A stretch of DNA of 59,482 nt from Bacillaceae bacterium S4-13-56 (lineage in GTDB: Bacteria; Bacillota; Bacilli; Bacillales; JAWJLM01), in the NCBI GenBank assembly GCA_040191315.1, contig JAWJLM010000024.1, positions 1 to 59,482 on the forward strand. Reading direction: 5' to 3'. The translations under genes and the position numbers were made by a program. A model generated the notes under the pieces. The model was not told the origin of the DNA. It searched no databases and worked only from the letters and a program-made list of their open reading frames with translations. Numbering within the stretch: the stretch's first letter is position 1; every line of letters begins with the position of its first letter. Below are positions 17,211 through 27,639 of the stretch, in pieces.

Positions 17211-19595
17211 TTATAACTTCACTCGTTTTAGACGGAGTGAGTTAGTAACTACACTTACAGAACTTAATGCCATTGCTGCACCAGCAATCCAAGGCGCAAG
17301 TAATCCAATAGCCGCAACTGGTATTCCAGCCGTATTGTAGCCGAAAGCCCAGAAAAGATTTTGACGGATATTTCGAATGGTTGCATGACTGATTTTAATT
17401 GCCTTCGGTATAAGCAATAGCTCACCGCCAAGAATCGTTACGTCAGCAGCTTCAATAGCCACTTCTGTACCAGTTCCAATGGCAATACCAATATCCGCTA
17501 TAACAAGTGCAGGTGCATCATTCACACCATCTCCAACCATTGCAACTTTCTTACCTTGTTCTTGGATTTCTTTTACTTTAGCTGCTTTTTCTTCAGGTAA
17601 TACTTCAGCGATTACCTGATCAATTCCAACTTGTTTTGCTATTGCTTTGGCTGTTCGTTCATTATCACCTGTTAGCATAAACACTTCTATTCCTAAATCT
17701 TGCAATTGCTTAATAGCTTCTGGAGCCGTTTCTTTTATAGTATCTGCAACAGCAACTGTTCCCCGGTACTCACCATCAATGGCAATTAACATTGCTGTTT
17801 TACCATCTATTTCATATTGCACCAATTTTTCTTCATAACCTGCTATATCCACTTGATGATCTTTCATTAGCTTTCTATTACCAACAAGAATGTTTTTTCC
17901 AGAAATTGTTGCTTCAATACCATGACCCGGTACTGCCTCGAAATGTTCTACATCCAAAAAGTCGATATTATTCTCTGTAGCGTATGCAACAATTGCTTCT
18001 GCAAGTGGATGTTCGGACCCTTTTTCCGCACTAGCTAATAATTGTAATGCTTCCTCATCACCTGAAAAGTCAGTTACTTCCGGTTTCCCTTTTGTAATTG
18101 TACCTGTCTTATCAAGTACAATTGCTTCTAATTTATGTGTACCCTCTAGGTGTTCTCCACCTTTGAATAAAATCCCACTTTCTGCAGCCTTTCCTGTTCC
18201 AACCATAATGGACGTTGGGGTTGCGAGTCCTAAAGCACATGGACAAGCGATAACAAGTACAGCAATCGACGCAACTAAAGCAGATTCCATTTGTCCGGGT
18301 TGTACTAAAGTAATCCATATAATAAAGGTTAAGATAGCAATACCGACGACTATCGGAACGAAATAACCTGAAATAACGTCAGCTAATCGTTGTATTGGAG
18401 CCTTTGATCCTTGAGCTTCTTCAACAACCTTAACAATAGATGCTAATGCTGTATCTTTTCCTACTTTTGTTGCTTCCATTTCAATGGAACCATTTTTATT
18501 AATAGTAGAACCAATTAATTGTTCTCCTAAATCTTTTTCAATCGGAATTGATTCACCTGTAAGCATAGATTCATCAACAGAAGTTCTTCCCTTGATAACA
18601 ATACCATCTACAGGTATTTTCTCCCCCGGTTTTACAATTAAATGATCACCAACAACTACATCGCTGGCAGGAATCATTATTTCTTTACCATCTCGAATTA
18701 TACGAGCTTCTTTTGCTTGCAAATTGAGTAGTTTAGATAAAGCATTTGTTGTTTGACTTTTGGCTCTAGCTTCTAAATATTTACCGAATAAAATTAATGT
18801 GATTATTACAGCACTTGTTTCAAAATATAAATGCGGCATATATTCTGGATTTCCAATTGTCATGAATGCTTCATATAAACTATAAAAATAAGCAGCACTT
18901 GTACCTAAAGCAACAAGTACATCCATGTTTGCTCCACCATTTTTTAAGTTCTTATAAGCCCCAACATAAAACTGCCAGCCGATAATAAATTGAACTGGTG
19001 TTGCTAAAGCAAACTGGAACCAAGGATTCATGAAGATATCTGGTATACCCATGCCTAATAAATGTACAAGCATCGTAACTAATAAAGGTGAAGTAAGGAT
19101 AGCTGAAACGATTAATTTGGTCTTCATATCTTTTAGTTGTTTTTCTTTATAAGATTGCTTCTCTTTAGCCTCTGCCTTGGGTTTAGCATCATAGCCAGTA
19201 TTTTTGATTTTATCAATCAATGATTTTACATCAATTAACCCCGGATTATATTCAATCGATGCACTTTCTGTCGTTAGGTTAACAGTTGCAAGTTTTACTC
19301 CATCTTGTTTGTTCAATACTTTTTCAATACGGGTAGAGCAAGCCGCACAAGTCATCCCAAAGACATCTAGGTCCGCTTTCTCCGTTAGAACACCATACCC
19401 AACATTCTCTATTTTTTTCGTTATATCATCAACAGATGTTTTCTCCGGGTCATAATCTATCGTTGCCTTTTCAGTTGTTAAATTAACCTGAGCCTTAACC
19501 CCATCCATTTTATTCAAAACCTTTTCAACACGATTAGAACAAGCTGCACAGGTCATCCCTGTTACACCAAGTGTTGTATGATTTGTTTCACTCAT
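17211..19595 (-). CDS. copA: Copper-exporting P1B-type ATPase CopA
   Basis: 794 aa. Pumps Cu(I) out of the cytosol. Two N-terminal HMA domains each have MTCAAC. The transmembrane Cu site is CPC (in [10 protein letters not shown]), followed by the phosphorylation motif DKTGT, the HP motif (SEHPLA) and the hinge GDGVNDAP. The length is that of Bacillus CopA. It lies between csoR and copZ in one leftward operon under the CsoR-type operator at 19945-19973. No defects are seen. Confidence 0.96.
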   Translation of the reverse strand: MSETNHTTLGVTGMTCAACSNRVEKVLNKMDGVKAQVNLTTEKATIDYDPEKTSVDDITKKIENVGYGVLTEKADLDVFGMTCAACSTRIEKVLNKQDGVKLATVNLTTESASIEYNPGLIDVKSLIDKIKNTGYDAKPKAEAKEKQSYKEKQLKDMKTKLIVSAILTSPLLVTMLVHLLGMGIPDIFMNPWFQFALATPVQFIIGWQFYVGAYKNLKNGGANMDVLVALGTSAAYFYSLYEAFMTIGNPEYMPHLYFETSAVIITLILFGKYLEARAKSQTTNALSKLLNLQAKEARIIRDGKEIMIPASDVVVGDHLIVKPGEKIPVDGIVIKGRTSVDESMLTGESIPIEKDLGEQLIGSTINKNGSIEMEATKVGKDTALASIVKVVEEAQGSKAPIQRLADVISGYFVPIVVGIAILTFIIWITLVQPGQMESALVASIAVLVIACPCALGLATPTSIMVGTGKAAESGILFKGGEHLEGTHKLEAIVLDKTGTITKGKPEVTDFSGDEEALQLLASAEKGSEHPLAEAIVAYATENNIDFLDVEHFEAVPGHGIEATISGKNILVGNRKLMKDHQVDIAGYEEKLVQYEIDGKTAMLIAIDGEYRGTVAVADTIKETAPEAIKQLQDLGIEVFMLTGDNERTAKAIAKQVGIDQVIAEVLPEEKAAKVKEIQEQGKKVAMVGDGVNDAPALVIADIGIAIGTGTEVAIEAADVTILGGELLLIPKAIKISHATIRNIRQNLFWAFGYNTAGIPVAAIGLLAPWIAGAAMALSSVSVVTNSLRLKRVKL

Positions 19596-19608
19596 AATAA
19601 TTCCCTCC

Positions 19609-19923
19609 TTACTTGGAAAATTGCTTCATGACAGTCATTAATTCCTCAATAGTTTCCTTTCCTTCACCTTGTTTAATAGCATCACTAACACAATGGTTAA
19701 TGTGTCTTTCTGTGATAGAAAATCCTACATTTTTTAGTGCTGATTGAATGGCACTAATTTGTACTAAAATATCTACACAATATCGATCATCTTCAACCAT
19801 TTTCTGTATCCCACGAACTTGACCCTCAATTCGTTTCAAACGATTAATCGTTTTCTGTATTTCATCTTTCGTTCTTGGTTTACTTGGGTGATCATGTAAG
19901 AATCTCTCTTCCAAATGAATCAC
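19609..19923 (-). CDS. csoR: Copper-sensing repressor CsoR
   Basis: 104 aa, all-helical CsoR/RcnR family. The Cu(I) ligands of the family are visible: Cys in DRYCVDI, His in TERHINHCV and Cys in the same segment. It represses its own operon until Cu(I) binds. It is the first gene of csoR-copA-copZ, with its start 22 bp from the -10 box. The palindromic operator overlaps the promoter. It probably also acts on the similar sites at 20797 and 23878. Confidence 0.95.
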   Translation of the reverse strand: MIHLEERFLHDHPSKPRTKDEIQKTINRLKRIEGQVRGIQKMVEDDRYCVDILVQISAIQSALKNVGFSITERHINHCVSDAIKQGEGKETIEELMTVMKQFSK

Positions 19924-19944
19924 TTCCTTTTCTTTTATACAATT

Positions 19945-19973
19945 ACTATACCCCCGTACAGTATATTTGTCAA
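19945..19973 (-). promoter_or_regulatory. csoR-copAZ promoter with CsoR-type operator
   Basis: On the minus strand: TTGACA (19973-19968), a 17-bp spacer, and TATAGT (19950-19945). The spacer holds the GGGGGTATAG element with a TATACTGTAC half, a CsoR-type palindrome over the promoter. Confidence 0.75.
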
Positions 19974-20079
19974 TGGGGAAACTTAACTTTTGAAAACATC
20001 TTTTAATATTTTACACTTTTTGATGTTAGTTATTTTCTTACATAGCCACTAATGGTAAATTGTTATCCAAGGTCTATTA

Positions 20080-20688
20080 TTAGCTTTTTAATTGTTCTTT
20101 ACCTATCCGTTTTAAAAATTTATGGAATGTCTCCCGTTTTTTCCCCATTTCAGCATATACAGCAATTATTTTTTCCACTGTATCGTATAATTCTTCTGGT
20201 GTTAAATTTTCTTTCAGTAAAGAACCTACCTCAGCATCTTTTCCTTTCGCTTTACCACCAACATATAAATTATAATGATCTTTATACTTCATTACACCTA
20301 TGTCACTTAACATTGGTTCACCACAACCAATGATACAACCTGTATAAGCAACTTTTAGGGTAAATGGTACAGGTTTTCCTGCTATACGGCGATTTATTTC
20401 TTTTGCCACTGGCATCCCTTCCCTTTCTTCCCCTTTGCAAAAATTACAGGTTCTCAAGCTCTTTACGTAATTTCCAACTGGATAACATTTTAAACCGACA
20501 CTTTCGAATTCTTTAATTACTTCGTCTTTATTATCCTCTGGAATCTCTATATAGAGTTGTTGAAAGGTAGTTAACTCCAGTTCATCTTCCTCACTCATGT
20601 ATTTTGAAATTGTCATAAGTTGTTTGGAATTGAGTTTGGAACCGAACCCTATTCCCCCATTCACAGCGATTTTTATTTTATTCTCCAT
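20080..20688 (-). CDS. Nitrite/sulfite-reductase-like siroheme half-protein
   Basis: 202 aa with the fold of one half of a nitrite/sulfite reductase. A ferredoxin-like N-terminal part (residues 1-65) is followed by a siroheme/4Fe-4S-type part with Cys motifs RTCNFC and GCIIGC. It is far shorter than catalytic NirB or SirA, so it may act as a heme or Fe-S carrier or partial reductase rather than a full enzyme. It is a single leftward gene with a CsoR-like operator upstream (20797-20820). The promoter context, not the fold, suggests a copper-stress role, perhaps protection or repair of Fe-S/siroheme enzymes. That role is inference. Confidence 0.75.
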   Translation of the reverse strand: MENKIKIAVNGGIGFGSKLNSKQLMTISKYMSEEDELELTTFQQLYIEIPEDNKDEVIKEFESVGLKCYPVGNYVKSLRTCNFCKGEEREGMPVAKEINRRIAGKPVPFTLKVAYTGCIIGCGEPMLSDIGVMKYKDHYNLYVGGKAKGKDAEVGSLLKENLTPEELYDTVEKIIAVYAEMGKKRETFHKFLKRIGKEQLKS

Positions 20689-20790
20689 ATTCTTATCTCC
20701 CCTATTTTCAATGTTTCTGGTAACAATGGATAAAATATATCTATATACAAATTAAACAGAATTTTGATGCAAACATCATCCTTTCACTAT

Positions 20791-20820
20791 ATAATACTAT
20801 ACCCCCCTAATGTATGTAAA
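20791..20820 (-). promoter_or_regulatory. CsoR-like operator/promoter before the siroheme half-protein gene
   Basis: On the minus strand: TTTACA (20820-20815), an 18-bp spacer and TATTAT (20796-20791). The spacer holds GGGGGGTATAGT, which shares the GGGGGTATAG core with the csoR operator. Confidence 0.6.
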
Positions 20821-20990
20821 GTAATAAAAAGTGGACAAAATTTTATCCTAAACAATATTAAGAGATCCTTTATCCTCATTGTTGTTATTACCCTAGATTA
20901 ATTTTTGCTGAAATCTGCACAAAAAATGGACATATTTTTTATATGTTAGTTAATGGATAAAACTATTAAATTCAAAGTGAGTGAGTTGAT

Positions 20991-21716
20991 ATGTTCGAAC
21001 TTTTTAATGAAATAGGCATTATGCTAAATGGACCACTTCAGCAAATTGCATATGGATATGAACACATTCCACTGTTATTTGCATTTTTTCTTGGATTAAT
21101 TGGCGCCGTTGCTCCTTGTCAGCTAACAGGCAATATCAGTGCAATGACTATTTACGGTAACAGATCATTAGTCGAAAAAGTCCCTTGGTTACACGTATTT
21201 CTATTTGTTTTAGGTAAGGTAGTTGTTTTTTCAATAATCGGTTTAGTAGTCTGGTTACTTGGGAAGGAAATACACAGTACTCTAACACAAATGTTTCCGA
21301 TTCTAAGAAAAGCAATTGGGCCTTTACTTATACTGGTTGGTTTATTTATGATAGGGTTATTTAGCTGGAGAAAAACAGGAAAAACGTTTAAAATACCCAC
21401 TAAATTTAAAGATAGTTATCTAGGAAGCTTTTTAATGGGTGCGAGTTTTACGTTAGCATTTTGCCCTACTATGTTTGTATTATTTATACTAACCTTAATG
21501 CCAGTTGTATTAGAAACATCATATGGATTTGTATTACCTTCTGTATTTGGAATTGGAACCTCACTTCCACTTTTATTAATTATTTTTCTTATTTGGTATT
21601 TTGGGGCAAGTGGCATTATATTAAAGAGAAGCAGAAAAATAGGGTCACTAGTGCAGAAACTTGCAGGAGTTATCATTCTTATTATAGGTATTTTGGATAC
21701 TTTAACTTACTGGTAA
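20991..21716 (+). CDS. CcdA/DsbD-like (SafE-type) membrane protein
   Basis: 241 aa with six to seven membrane segments. Conserved Cys lie in APCQLTGN (TM1-2) and AFCPTM (TM4-5), the paired positions of CcdA/DsbD thiol-transfer proteins. It would move reducing power across the membrane or serve a related transport role. The stop is 12 bp before the sensor kinase gene, so it is probably first in a ccdA-like/HK/RR operon. The copper-rich setting suggests a role in keeping extracytoplasmic copper proteins reduced; this is inference. Confidence 0.75.
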   Translation: MFELFNEIGIMLNGPLQQIAYGYEHIPLLFAFFLGLIGAVAPCQLTGNISAMTIYGNRSLVEKVPWLHVFLFVLGKVVVFSIIGLVVWLLGKEIHSTLTQMFPILRKAIGPLLILVGLFMIGLFSWRKTGKTFKIPTKFKDSYLGSFLMGASFTLAFCPTMFVLFILTLMPVVLETSYGFVLPSVFGIGTSLPLLLIIFLIWYFGASGIILKRSRKIGSLVQKLAGVIILIIGILDTLTYW

Positions 21717-21728
21717 AAGAGGTCAATT

Positions 21729-23117
21729 ATGTTTAATAAATTATCCTTAAAAATTGGACTATTATTCTTTGTGTTCATGTTAATTATCGAGGTTTTTGTT
21801 TATTTTATTCTATATACAAATATAGCAAATGAACGTATTGATGAAGTGATGGATAGTTTATTAGCTCGTGCCAATACACATAGTGCTGTCTTGGAAAATA
21901 ACTTTGATTCATCAACGTTGGAGCATGTTGCTATCATGGAGTCAGAATCGGAATTTGCTGTTATTATTACCGATGCCAATGGTAACATCATCATTAATTC
22001 CGATCCTGTTGAAAAGGAAATGTTTGAAGTAATTGTTCATACGGATTATAAGGATATACCCAGTGTAGGAAAAGTAGTAGAACAGCGTTGGTCAGAAAAA
22101 CAATATATAGCGGTTGATAGCCCCATCACTATTGATGAAGAACATCAAGGGCATGTCTTTATGTTTGCTAATACCAATATTGTAAAAAATATGGTTAATC
22201 ATTTGAGTGATCAATTTGTCATAGTTGGATTAATCACCATTGTTCTAACAATTTTTACCGTCTTTATTCTTTCTCGTTTTATTACGTTACCATTAATGAA
22301 AATGAAAGAAGCCACAGAACAACTAAGCAAGGGAAAAAATAAAGTGGAATTACATAAGGAACGAAAAGATGAACTAGGAGAATTAGCTGGTTCTATCATG
22401 AGGCTATCTAGTGATCTAGAACGATTAAAAAATGACAGAAATGAATTTTTGGCAAGTATCTCTCACGAACTTAGAACGCCATTAACCTATATAAAAGGAT
22501 ATGCGGATATTATAAATAAGCAAGACATAACAGATGAAGAAAGAAAAGAATATCTGGATATTATACGGGAAGAAACAGAGCATTTGACGGTTCTAGTTAA
22601 AAATCTATTTGACCTTGCAAGAATGGATGAAAATAGGTTTGTAATTAATCGAAAAAATGTTAATTTTAGACAACTAATCCAAACGATTGAAGAACGAATT
22701 TCTCCAGTACTGGAAGAAAAAAATATTACACTTTTTGCTTCATGCCCAGTAGATATCATAGGTAATATTGATCCCGATAGGATCCAACAGGTTTTATTAA
22801 ATATACTGGATAATGCCAGAAAACATACACCCGAAGGAAAGTCTATATCATTAGAGGTAACCCAGTATGATAGAGAAATTACTATAACTATTTCAGATGA
22901 AGGAGAAGGAATTCCAAAAGAGGAGTTACCTTATCTATTTGAACGGTTATACCGTGTAGAAAAGTCGCGTTCCAGAGAAAGCGGTGGAACGGGATTAGGA
23001 TTAGCTATTGCAAAAGAAATTATAGAATCTCACGGAGGTACGATTGAAATCGAAAGTGAACTTGGAAAGGGTACAAGAGTTATTGTTCATTTAACAAGAG
23101 GTGAATATAATGGTTAA
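21729..23117 (+). CDS. Sensor histidine kinase (copper-island two-component system 1)
   Basis: 462 aa. TM1 is at about residues 8-28, an extracytoplasmic sensor domain runs to about 160, and TM2 is at about 162-184. HAMP follows, then HisKA with the phospho-acceptor in SISHELRTPLTY. The HATPase domain has N-box NILDNARKH and G-boxes DEGEGIPKE and GTGLGLAI. It phosphorylates the regulator encoded next door. An 8-nt overlap links the two genes. The signal is unknown; the setting points to copper or envelope stress. Confidence 0.92.
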   Translation: MFNKLSLKIGLLFFVFMLIIEVFVYFILYTNIANERIDEVMDSLLARANTHSAVLENNFDSSTLEHVAIMESESEFAVIITDANGNIIINSDPVEKEMFEVIVHTDYKDIPSVGKVVEQRWSEKQYIAVDSPITIDEEHQGHVFMFANTNIVKNMVNHLSDQFVIVGLITIVLTIFTVFILSRFITLPLMKMKEATEQLSKGKNKVELHKERKDELGELAGSIMRLSSDLERLKNDRNEFLASISHELRTPLTYIKGYADIINKQDITDEERKEYLDIIREETEHLTVLVKNLFDLARMDENRFVINRKNVNFRQLIQTIEERISPVLEEKNITLFASCPVDIIGNIDPDRIQQVLLNILDNARKHTPEGKSISLEVTQYDREITITISDEGEGIPKEELPYLFERLYRVEKSRSRESGGTGLGLAIAKEIIESHGGTIEIESELGKGTRVIVHLTRGEYNG

Positions 23118-23790
23118 AGCTCTATTAGTAGATGATGAAAAACGAATGCTAGATTTATTAGCGTTATATTTGAGACCACATAGTTATATATGTAAAAAAG
23201 CTATTAGTGCTAAAGAAGCATTATCGTTTTTAAAAGAAGAAACTTTTGACATAGTACTTATAGATATTATGATGCCTGAAATGAACGGCTGGGAGTTATG
23301 CCAAGAAATTAGAAAGGATTCGGACATCCCTATCATCATGGTAACTGCTCGTGAACAGAAAGAGGATATTGTAAAAGGGTTAAAATTAGGTGCAGATGAT
23401 TATGTAACGAAACCCTTTGACGAAGATGAGCTATTAGCAAGAATAGAAGCGGTATTACGTAGAATGAAACTTGCGAAGAAGATTGAAGTAAATGGTCTCT
23501 TATGGAATGAAGATGAGTTTGAGTTATCATATAAAAATAATACATTAAAGTTAACACCAAAGGAATTTACCATGCTAGGTTATTTTATAAGAAAACCAAA
23601 CCAAGTGTTTACTAGAGAACAATTAATTGAATTAATTTGGGGATACGATTCACACACAGAAGGAAGAACAGTTGATTCCCATGTACGGAACATGCGAGAT
23701 AAAATTCGGCAATCTGGATTTCCAATCGATGATTATTTAATAACTGTTTGGGGTATTGGATACAAATGGATAAACAAGCCTTCATTATAG
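23110..23790 (+). CDS. OmpR-family response regulator 1
   Basis: 226 aa. The receiver domain has acid pocket DDE (residues 8-10) and phospho-acceptor D52 (LIDIMMPEM). The C-terminal winged helix (TPKEFTMLGYF ... GRTVDSHVRNMRDKI) binds DNA. ATG at 23110 is preferred over the upstream GTG at 23101 because AGAGGTG lies 7 nt before it. It overlaps the kinase stop by 8 nt (ATGGTTAA). A strong terminator follows. Likely targets are the copper genes of this island; direct-repeat sites could not be assigned. Confidence 0.92.
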   Translation: MVKALLVDDEKRMLDLLALYLRPHSYICKKAISAKEALSFLKEETFDIVLIDIMMPEMNGWELCQEIRKDSDIPIIMVTAREQKEDIVKGLKLGADDYVTKPFDEDELLARIEAVLRRMKLAKKIEVNGLLWNEDEFELSYKNNTLKLTPKEFTMLGYFIRKPNQVFTREQLIELIWGYDSHTEGRTVDSHVRNMRDKIRQSGFPIDDYLITVWGIGYKWINKPSL

Positions 23791-23794
23791 GTAT

Positions 23795-23837
23795 AAAAAA
23801 AGGTCTTTAATACAAATGTAAAAAAAGACCTTTTGTT
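23795..23837 (+). terminator. Terminator of the HK/RR operon
   Basis: AAAGGTCTTT pairs with AAAGACCTTT, and TTGTTTT follows. Confidence 0.75.
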
Positions 23838-23877
23838 TTGACACAAAACTTTTACAAAAATCAAAGCCTTATTAATA

Positions 23878-23908
23878 CTATACAGGGGTATAGTATGGTA
23901 TAGTATGG
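23878..23908 (+). promoter_or_regulatory. CsoR-like operator upstream of copB
   Basis: CTATACAGGGGTATAG (23878-23893) is a near-perfect palindrome with the GGGGTATAG core of the other two sites. GGTATAGTATGG then repeats at 23887-23898 and 23897-23908, a 10-bp phase. It lies about 70 bp before the copB start. Confidence 0.6.
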
Positions 23909-23978
23909 ATAGAGAGATGAAAAATACAGAAAATAATAGGAAATTCATCTAAATATCCGTACCAAAGGAGGAGTAATA

Positions 23979-26141
23979 ATGAAGAACAAAGGAAATGAAG
24001 GGAATCCACACAATCACAATAAGCATAGAGAACATGACCATCATAATCATAAACAACATGAGGAACAAAAACATCTTAGCCATCAACATCATAATCATGA
24101 ACATGAAGATATGCATGGTTATCACAAACATGGACATGGAGAACAAAAAAATCACGATCACAGTCATGGACATAGTGGGCATCATGGTGGACACGGCGGA
24201 CATCACGAACATATGGTAGAAGATTTTAAGAAACGTTTTTGGATATCCCTGGTTTTATCAATTCCTATTTTATACTTATCCCCAATGATTCAAATGCTGT
24301 TTGGATATGAGGTAAATTTCACAGGTGATACCCTCTTACTTTTCTTGCTTTCCACAATTGTCTTTTTCTATGGTGGAAAACCATTTTTACTTGGTGCATG
24401 GGATGAGTTAAAGGAGAAATCTCCTGCAATGATGATGTTAATTTCTTTAGCTATCATCGCCGCTTATGTATATAGCACACTGACAGCATTCTTTATAAAA
24501 GGCAGTGATTTCTTCTTTGAACTAGCTACTCTTATTGTAATTATGTTGTTAGGACATTGGATAGAAATGAAATCCCTTATGGGTGCTTCAAAGGCATTGG
24601 AAGAGCTAATCAAGTTAATGCCAAAAGAGGCCCATAAACTGGACAAATCCGGAAATATTGTTGAGGTAACAGTCGAAGATTTACAACCGGGTGACCAAAT
24701 TTTAGTTAAATCGGGTGAAAAGATTCCAATTGATGGTGAAATTTACGAAGGAGAATCTACCGTCGATGAGTCGATGCTTACTGGAGAATCTGTCCCTGTT
24801 GAAAAAGCGCCCGGAATGGAAGCGATAGGTGGTTCCGTCAATGGTGATGGTGTATTAAAAATTAAGGTAAGTAAAACAGGAAATGACACCTACCTATCCC
24901 AAGTTATTAAATTGGTAAGCGATGCAGAAAAATCGAAATCAAAGGCCCAAGGCTTTGCGGATATTGCTGCTAAATGGTTATTCTATGTTGCTCTTGTAGT
25001 AGGGATTATAACCTTTGCAGTTTGGTGGACTAACGGGGATTTAGACTTTGCTTTGGAACGAATGGTTACCGTTTTAATTATTGCTTGTCCACATGCCCTT
25101 GGTTTGGCAACACCACTAGTAACATCTAGATCTACTTCCATTGCAGCTAAAAATGGCTTGTTAATTCGGAATAGAGTAGCATTTGAAAGTGCATTTAAAG
25201 TGGACCGCGTGGTGTTTGACAAAACAGGGACACTTACGGAAGGTAATTTTGGTGTTACAGATATCCATCCAAGCGAGGGTATTAGTGAAGAAGAATTATT
25301 GAAATTAGCATATTCTGTTGAAACACAATCAGACCATCCAATTGCTAAAGGAATTGTGAAAGAAGGAAATAATCGTAATTTGAAACCCTTTGATGTTAAG
25401 GATTATCAGAATTTAACTGGGAAAGGGTTAGTAGCTAAAATCGGTGATGCAGAAATTGCTGTTATTAGTCCCGGTGCTATGAAAGCAAATAAAATTTCTT
25501 TTGATGAAAAAACTTATGACCAACTGGCTTTACAGGGGAAAACAGTCATATTTGTCCTTAAAGATAATGTCTTACAAGGAATGATAGCCCTAGCTGATAT
25601 CATCCGTGAATCTTCTTATAAAGTTATTAAAGAATTAAATGACCGTGGTATAGAGACGGTTATGATGACTGGTGACAACACACGTGTAGCAAATTATGTA
25701 GGAGAAAAACTGGGTATTTCCAAAGTCATCGCTGAAGTACTTCCCCATGAGAAATCAAATAATGTGAAATATTTAAAACAAAACGGAAAAAAAGTGGCGA
25801 TGATTGGAGATGGAATTAATGATGCCCCCGCTTTAGCAGAAGCTGATTTGGGAATTGCTATTGGTGCGGGTACAGACGTTGCGATTGAAACAGCTGATGT
25901 TATACTAGTTAACAGTAATCCAGTAGACATTTTAAATATCATTAAATTGTCTAAGGCAAGTCGCAGGAAAATGGTTCAAAATTTAGGATGGGCTGCTGGG
26001 TATAACATCATTGCTATTCCTTTAGCTGCAGGTGTATTGTACAATGTTGGGTTTGTCATAACCCCTGCCGTTGGAGCTGCAGTTATGTCACTTAGTACCA
26101 TTATTTGTGCAATAAACGCTCAATTATTAAAAATCGATTAA
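23979..26141 (+). CDS. copB: CopB-type copper P1B-ATPase (CPH type)
   Basis: 720 aa. The first 80 residues are a His-rich, HMA-free tail, a likely metal sink. The transmembrane site is CPH (residues 370-372) instead of CPC, which marks the CopB/P1B-3 class. DKTGT, the HP motif (SDHPIA) and GDGINDAP follow. It exports copper, complementing CopA. AAGGAGGAG precedes the ATG. Upstream lie the CsoR-like operator and downstream a good hairpin terminator, so it forms its own unit. Confidence 0.94.
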   Translation: MKNKGNEGNPHNHNKHREHDHHNHKQHEEQKHLSHQHHNHEHEDMHGYHKHGHGEQKNHDHSHGHSGHHGGHGGHHEHMVEDFKKRFWISLVLSIPILYLSPMIQMLFGYEVNFTGDTLLLFLLSTIVFFYGGKPFLLGAWDELKEKSPAMMMLISLAIIAAYVYSTLTAFFIKGSDFFFELATLIVIMLLGHWIEMKSLMGASKALEELIKLMPKEAHKLDKSGNIVEVTVEDLQPGDQILVKSGEKIPIDGEIYEGESTVDESMLTGESVPVEKAPGMEAIGGSVNGDGVLKIKVSKTGNDTYLSQVIKLVSDAEKSKSKAQGFADIAAKWLFYVALVVGIITFAVWWTNGDLDFALERMVTVLIIACPHALGLATPLVTSRSTSIAAKNGLLIRNRVAFESAFKVDRVVFDKTGTLTEGNFGVTDIHPSEGISEEELLKLAYSVETQSDHPIAKGIVKEGNNRNLKPFDVKDYQNLTGKGLVAKIGDAEIAVISPGAMKANKISFDEKTYDQLALQGKTVIFVLKDNVLQGMIALADIIRESSYKVIKELNDRGIETVMMTGDNTRVANYVGEKLGISKVIAEVLPHEKSNNVKYLKQNGKKVAMIGDGINDAPALAEADLGIAIGAGTDVAIETADVILVNSNPVDILNIIKLSKASRRKMVQNLGWAAGYNIIAIPLAAGVLYNVGFVITPAVGAAVMSLSTIICAINAQLLKID

Positions 26142-26153
26142 TAGAAATAAATT

Positions 26154-26190
26154 GGCTAAGCATGTATGGTATTGCTTAGCCTTTTATTTT
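26154..26190 (+). terminator. Terminator of copB
   Basis: GGCTAAGCA pairs with TGCTTAGCC, followed by TTTTATTTTT. Confidence 0.85.
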
Positions 26191-26325
26191 TCTGTAGGTA
26201 AATTTCTGTTCATAAATAGTACAAAGAATCTGCTTAATTTCTGCAAACTTGTAACGTAATCTAACAGAGAGTGTCTTTATAATACCACCGTTATACTATA
26301 TTTCTATAAGGAGTGATACATACTT

Positions 26326-26901
26326 ATGAGTTTGGAGGAAACGAAAAAGAAGAAGAAAAATAAAAGGAAAAATCGATTAATTTTTAGAACTTCTATATTA
26401 ATTGTAATGGTTGGAGCTATTATATTTGCATTAGTGTCCAATATACAAGCGGATAAAACCATTTATCAAGTCGGAGATGAAGCACCTGACTTTGAATTAA
26501 AACAAATTAATAAAAATAATGAATTAGAATCTATACGACTAAGTGATTTTAAAGGAAAAGGAATTATGCTAAACTTTTGGGGTACTTGGTGTAAACCATG
26601 TGAGGAAGAAATGCCTTACATGCAAGAACTTTATCCCGTATATAAAGAAAAAGGAATTGAAATAATTGCAGTTAGTTTAGATAATACGGAATTGGTTGTA
26701 GATCGATTTATTGATAAATATGATCTAACTTTTCCAATTCCCCATGATAAAACAGGAGAAGTCAGGGATTTATACAAAATAGGACCAATTCCAAGTTCCA
26801 TATTCATTAATCCGGATGGAAAAATTCAGAGAATTGTAAATGGGGCCTTATCATTAGAAAGTTTGGAGAGTTACTTTAAAGAAATATTACCAAAACAATA
26901 G
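26326..26901 (+). CDS. resA: ResA/TlpA-like thiol-disulfide oxidoreductase
   Basis: 191 aa. A basic N-terminus is followed by one membrane anchor (about residues 22-42), so the thioredoxin domain is outside the membrane. The active site is WCKPC in GTWCKPCEEE. It would reduce or make disulfides in exported proteins, with electrons from the CcdA encoded next. The ATG follows AAGGAG. The pair probably matures the Cys-bearing copper lipoprotein encoded downstream; this link is inferred from gene order. Confidence 0.88.
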   Translation: MSLEETKKKKKNKRKNRLIFRTSILIVMVGAIIFALVSNIQADKTIYQVGDEAPDFELKQINKNNELESIRLSDFKGKGIMLNFWGTWCKPCEEEMPYMQELYPVYKEKGIEIIAVSLDNTELVVDRFIDKYDLTFPIPHDKTGEVRDLYKIGPIPSSIFINPDGKIQRIVNGALSLESLESYFKEILPKQ

Positions 26902-26934
26902 ACCGCAATTTTTTTAAAAAGGGGGATAAAATCT

Positions 26935-27639
26935 TTGAATGAAATAAATATATTTCTAGCTTTTGGTGCTGGTTTCCTTTCTTTTATCTCACCGTGTGTA
27001 TTACCATTATATCCGGCATTTTTATCTTATATTACCGGAATGAGCGTAAGTGAGATAAATGAAGAAAATAAAAAAATGAATAAAAAGGCTCTTTTACATA
27101 CCGTTCTATTTTTACTAGGGTTCTCAAGCATTTTTATTATGATTGGTTTTACCACCTCTTATATATCGGAATTCTTATTAACCTACCAAGATGCGATTAG
27201 ACAAATTGGTGCTATTTTAATCATTTTCTTTGGACTAGTGATTGTCGGAATTTTTAATTTTAAATTTCTAATGAAAAACAAAAAAATCACATTCAAAAAT
27301 CGTCCCGGTGGTTATGTTGGTTCTTTCATCATTGGAATGGCATTCTCCTTGGGATGGACTCCTTGTACCGGTCCAATACTAGCTATTGTGTTATCATTAG
27401 CTGCAACAAATCCTGATGTTGGTATGATTATGATGATTAGTTATGTTTTAGGTTTTTCGATTCCCTTTCTATTATTAGCATTGTTTATTGGTAAAATTAA
27501 ATGGATTAAAAAACATAGCCTAAAGTTAATTAAAATTGGTGGATACATTATGATTTTCATGGGAGTAGCACTATTCTTTGATTGGTTGACGAAATTAACT
27601 TCCTTCTTAGCTGGATGGTTTGGTTTTTATGGATTTTAA
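26935..27639 (+). CDS. ccdA: Cytochrome c biogenesis/thiol-transport protein CcdA
   Basis: 234 aa, six membrane segments. The conserved CcdA cysteines are in ISPCVLPLYPA (TM1) and GWTPCTGPIL (TM4). It passes electrons from cytosolic thioredoxin to extracytoplasmic ResA-like proteins. The start is TTG at 26935 after an AAAAAGGGGG site. It lies 33 bp downstream of resA, in the same operon. It differs from the CcdA-like protein at 20991, so the element has two such proteins. Confidence 0.92.
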   Translation: MNEINIFLAFGAGFLSFISPCVLPLYPAFLSYITGMSVSEINEENKKMNKKALLHTVLFLLGFSSIFIMIGFTTSYISEFLLTYQDAIRQIGAILIIFFGLVIVGIFNFKFLMKNKKITFKNRPGGYVGSFIIGMAFSLGWTPCTGPILAIVLSLAATNPDVGMIMMISYVLGFSIPFLLLALFIGKIKWIKKHSLKLIKIGGYIMIFMGVALFFDWLTKLTSFLAGWFGFYGF

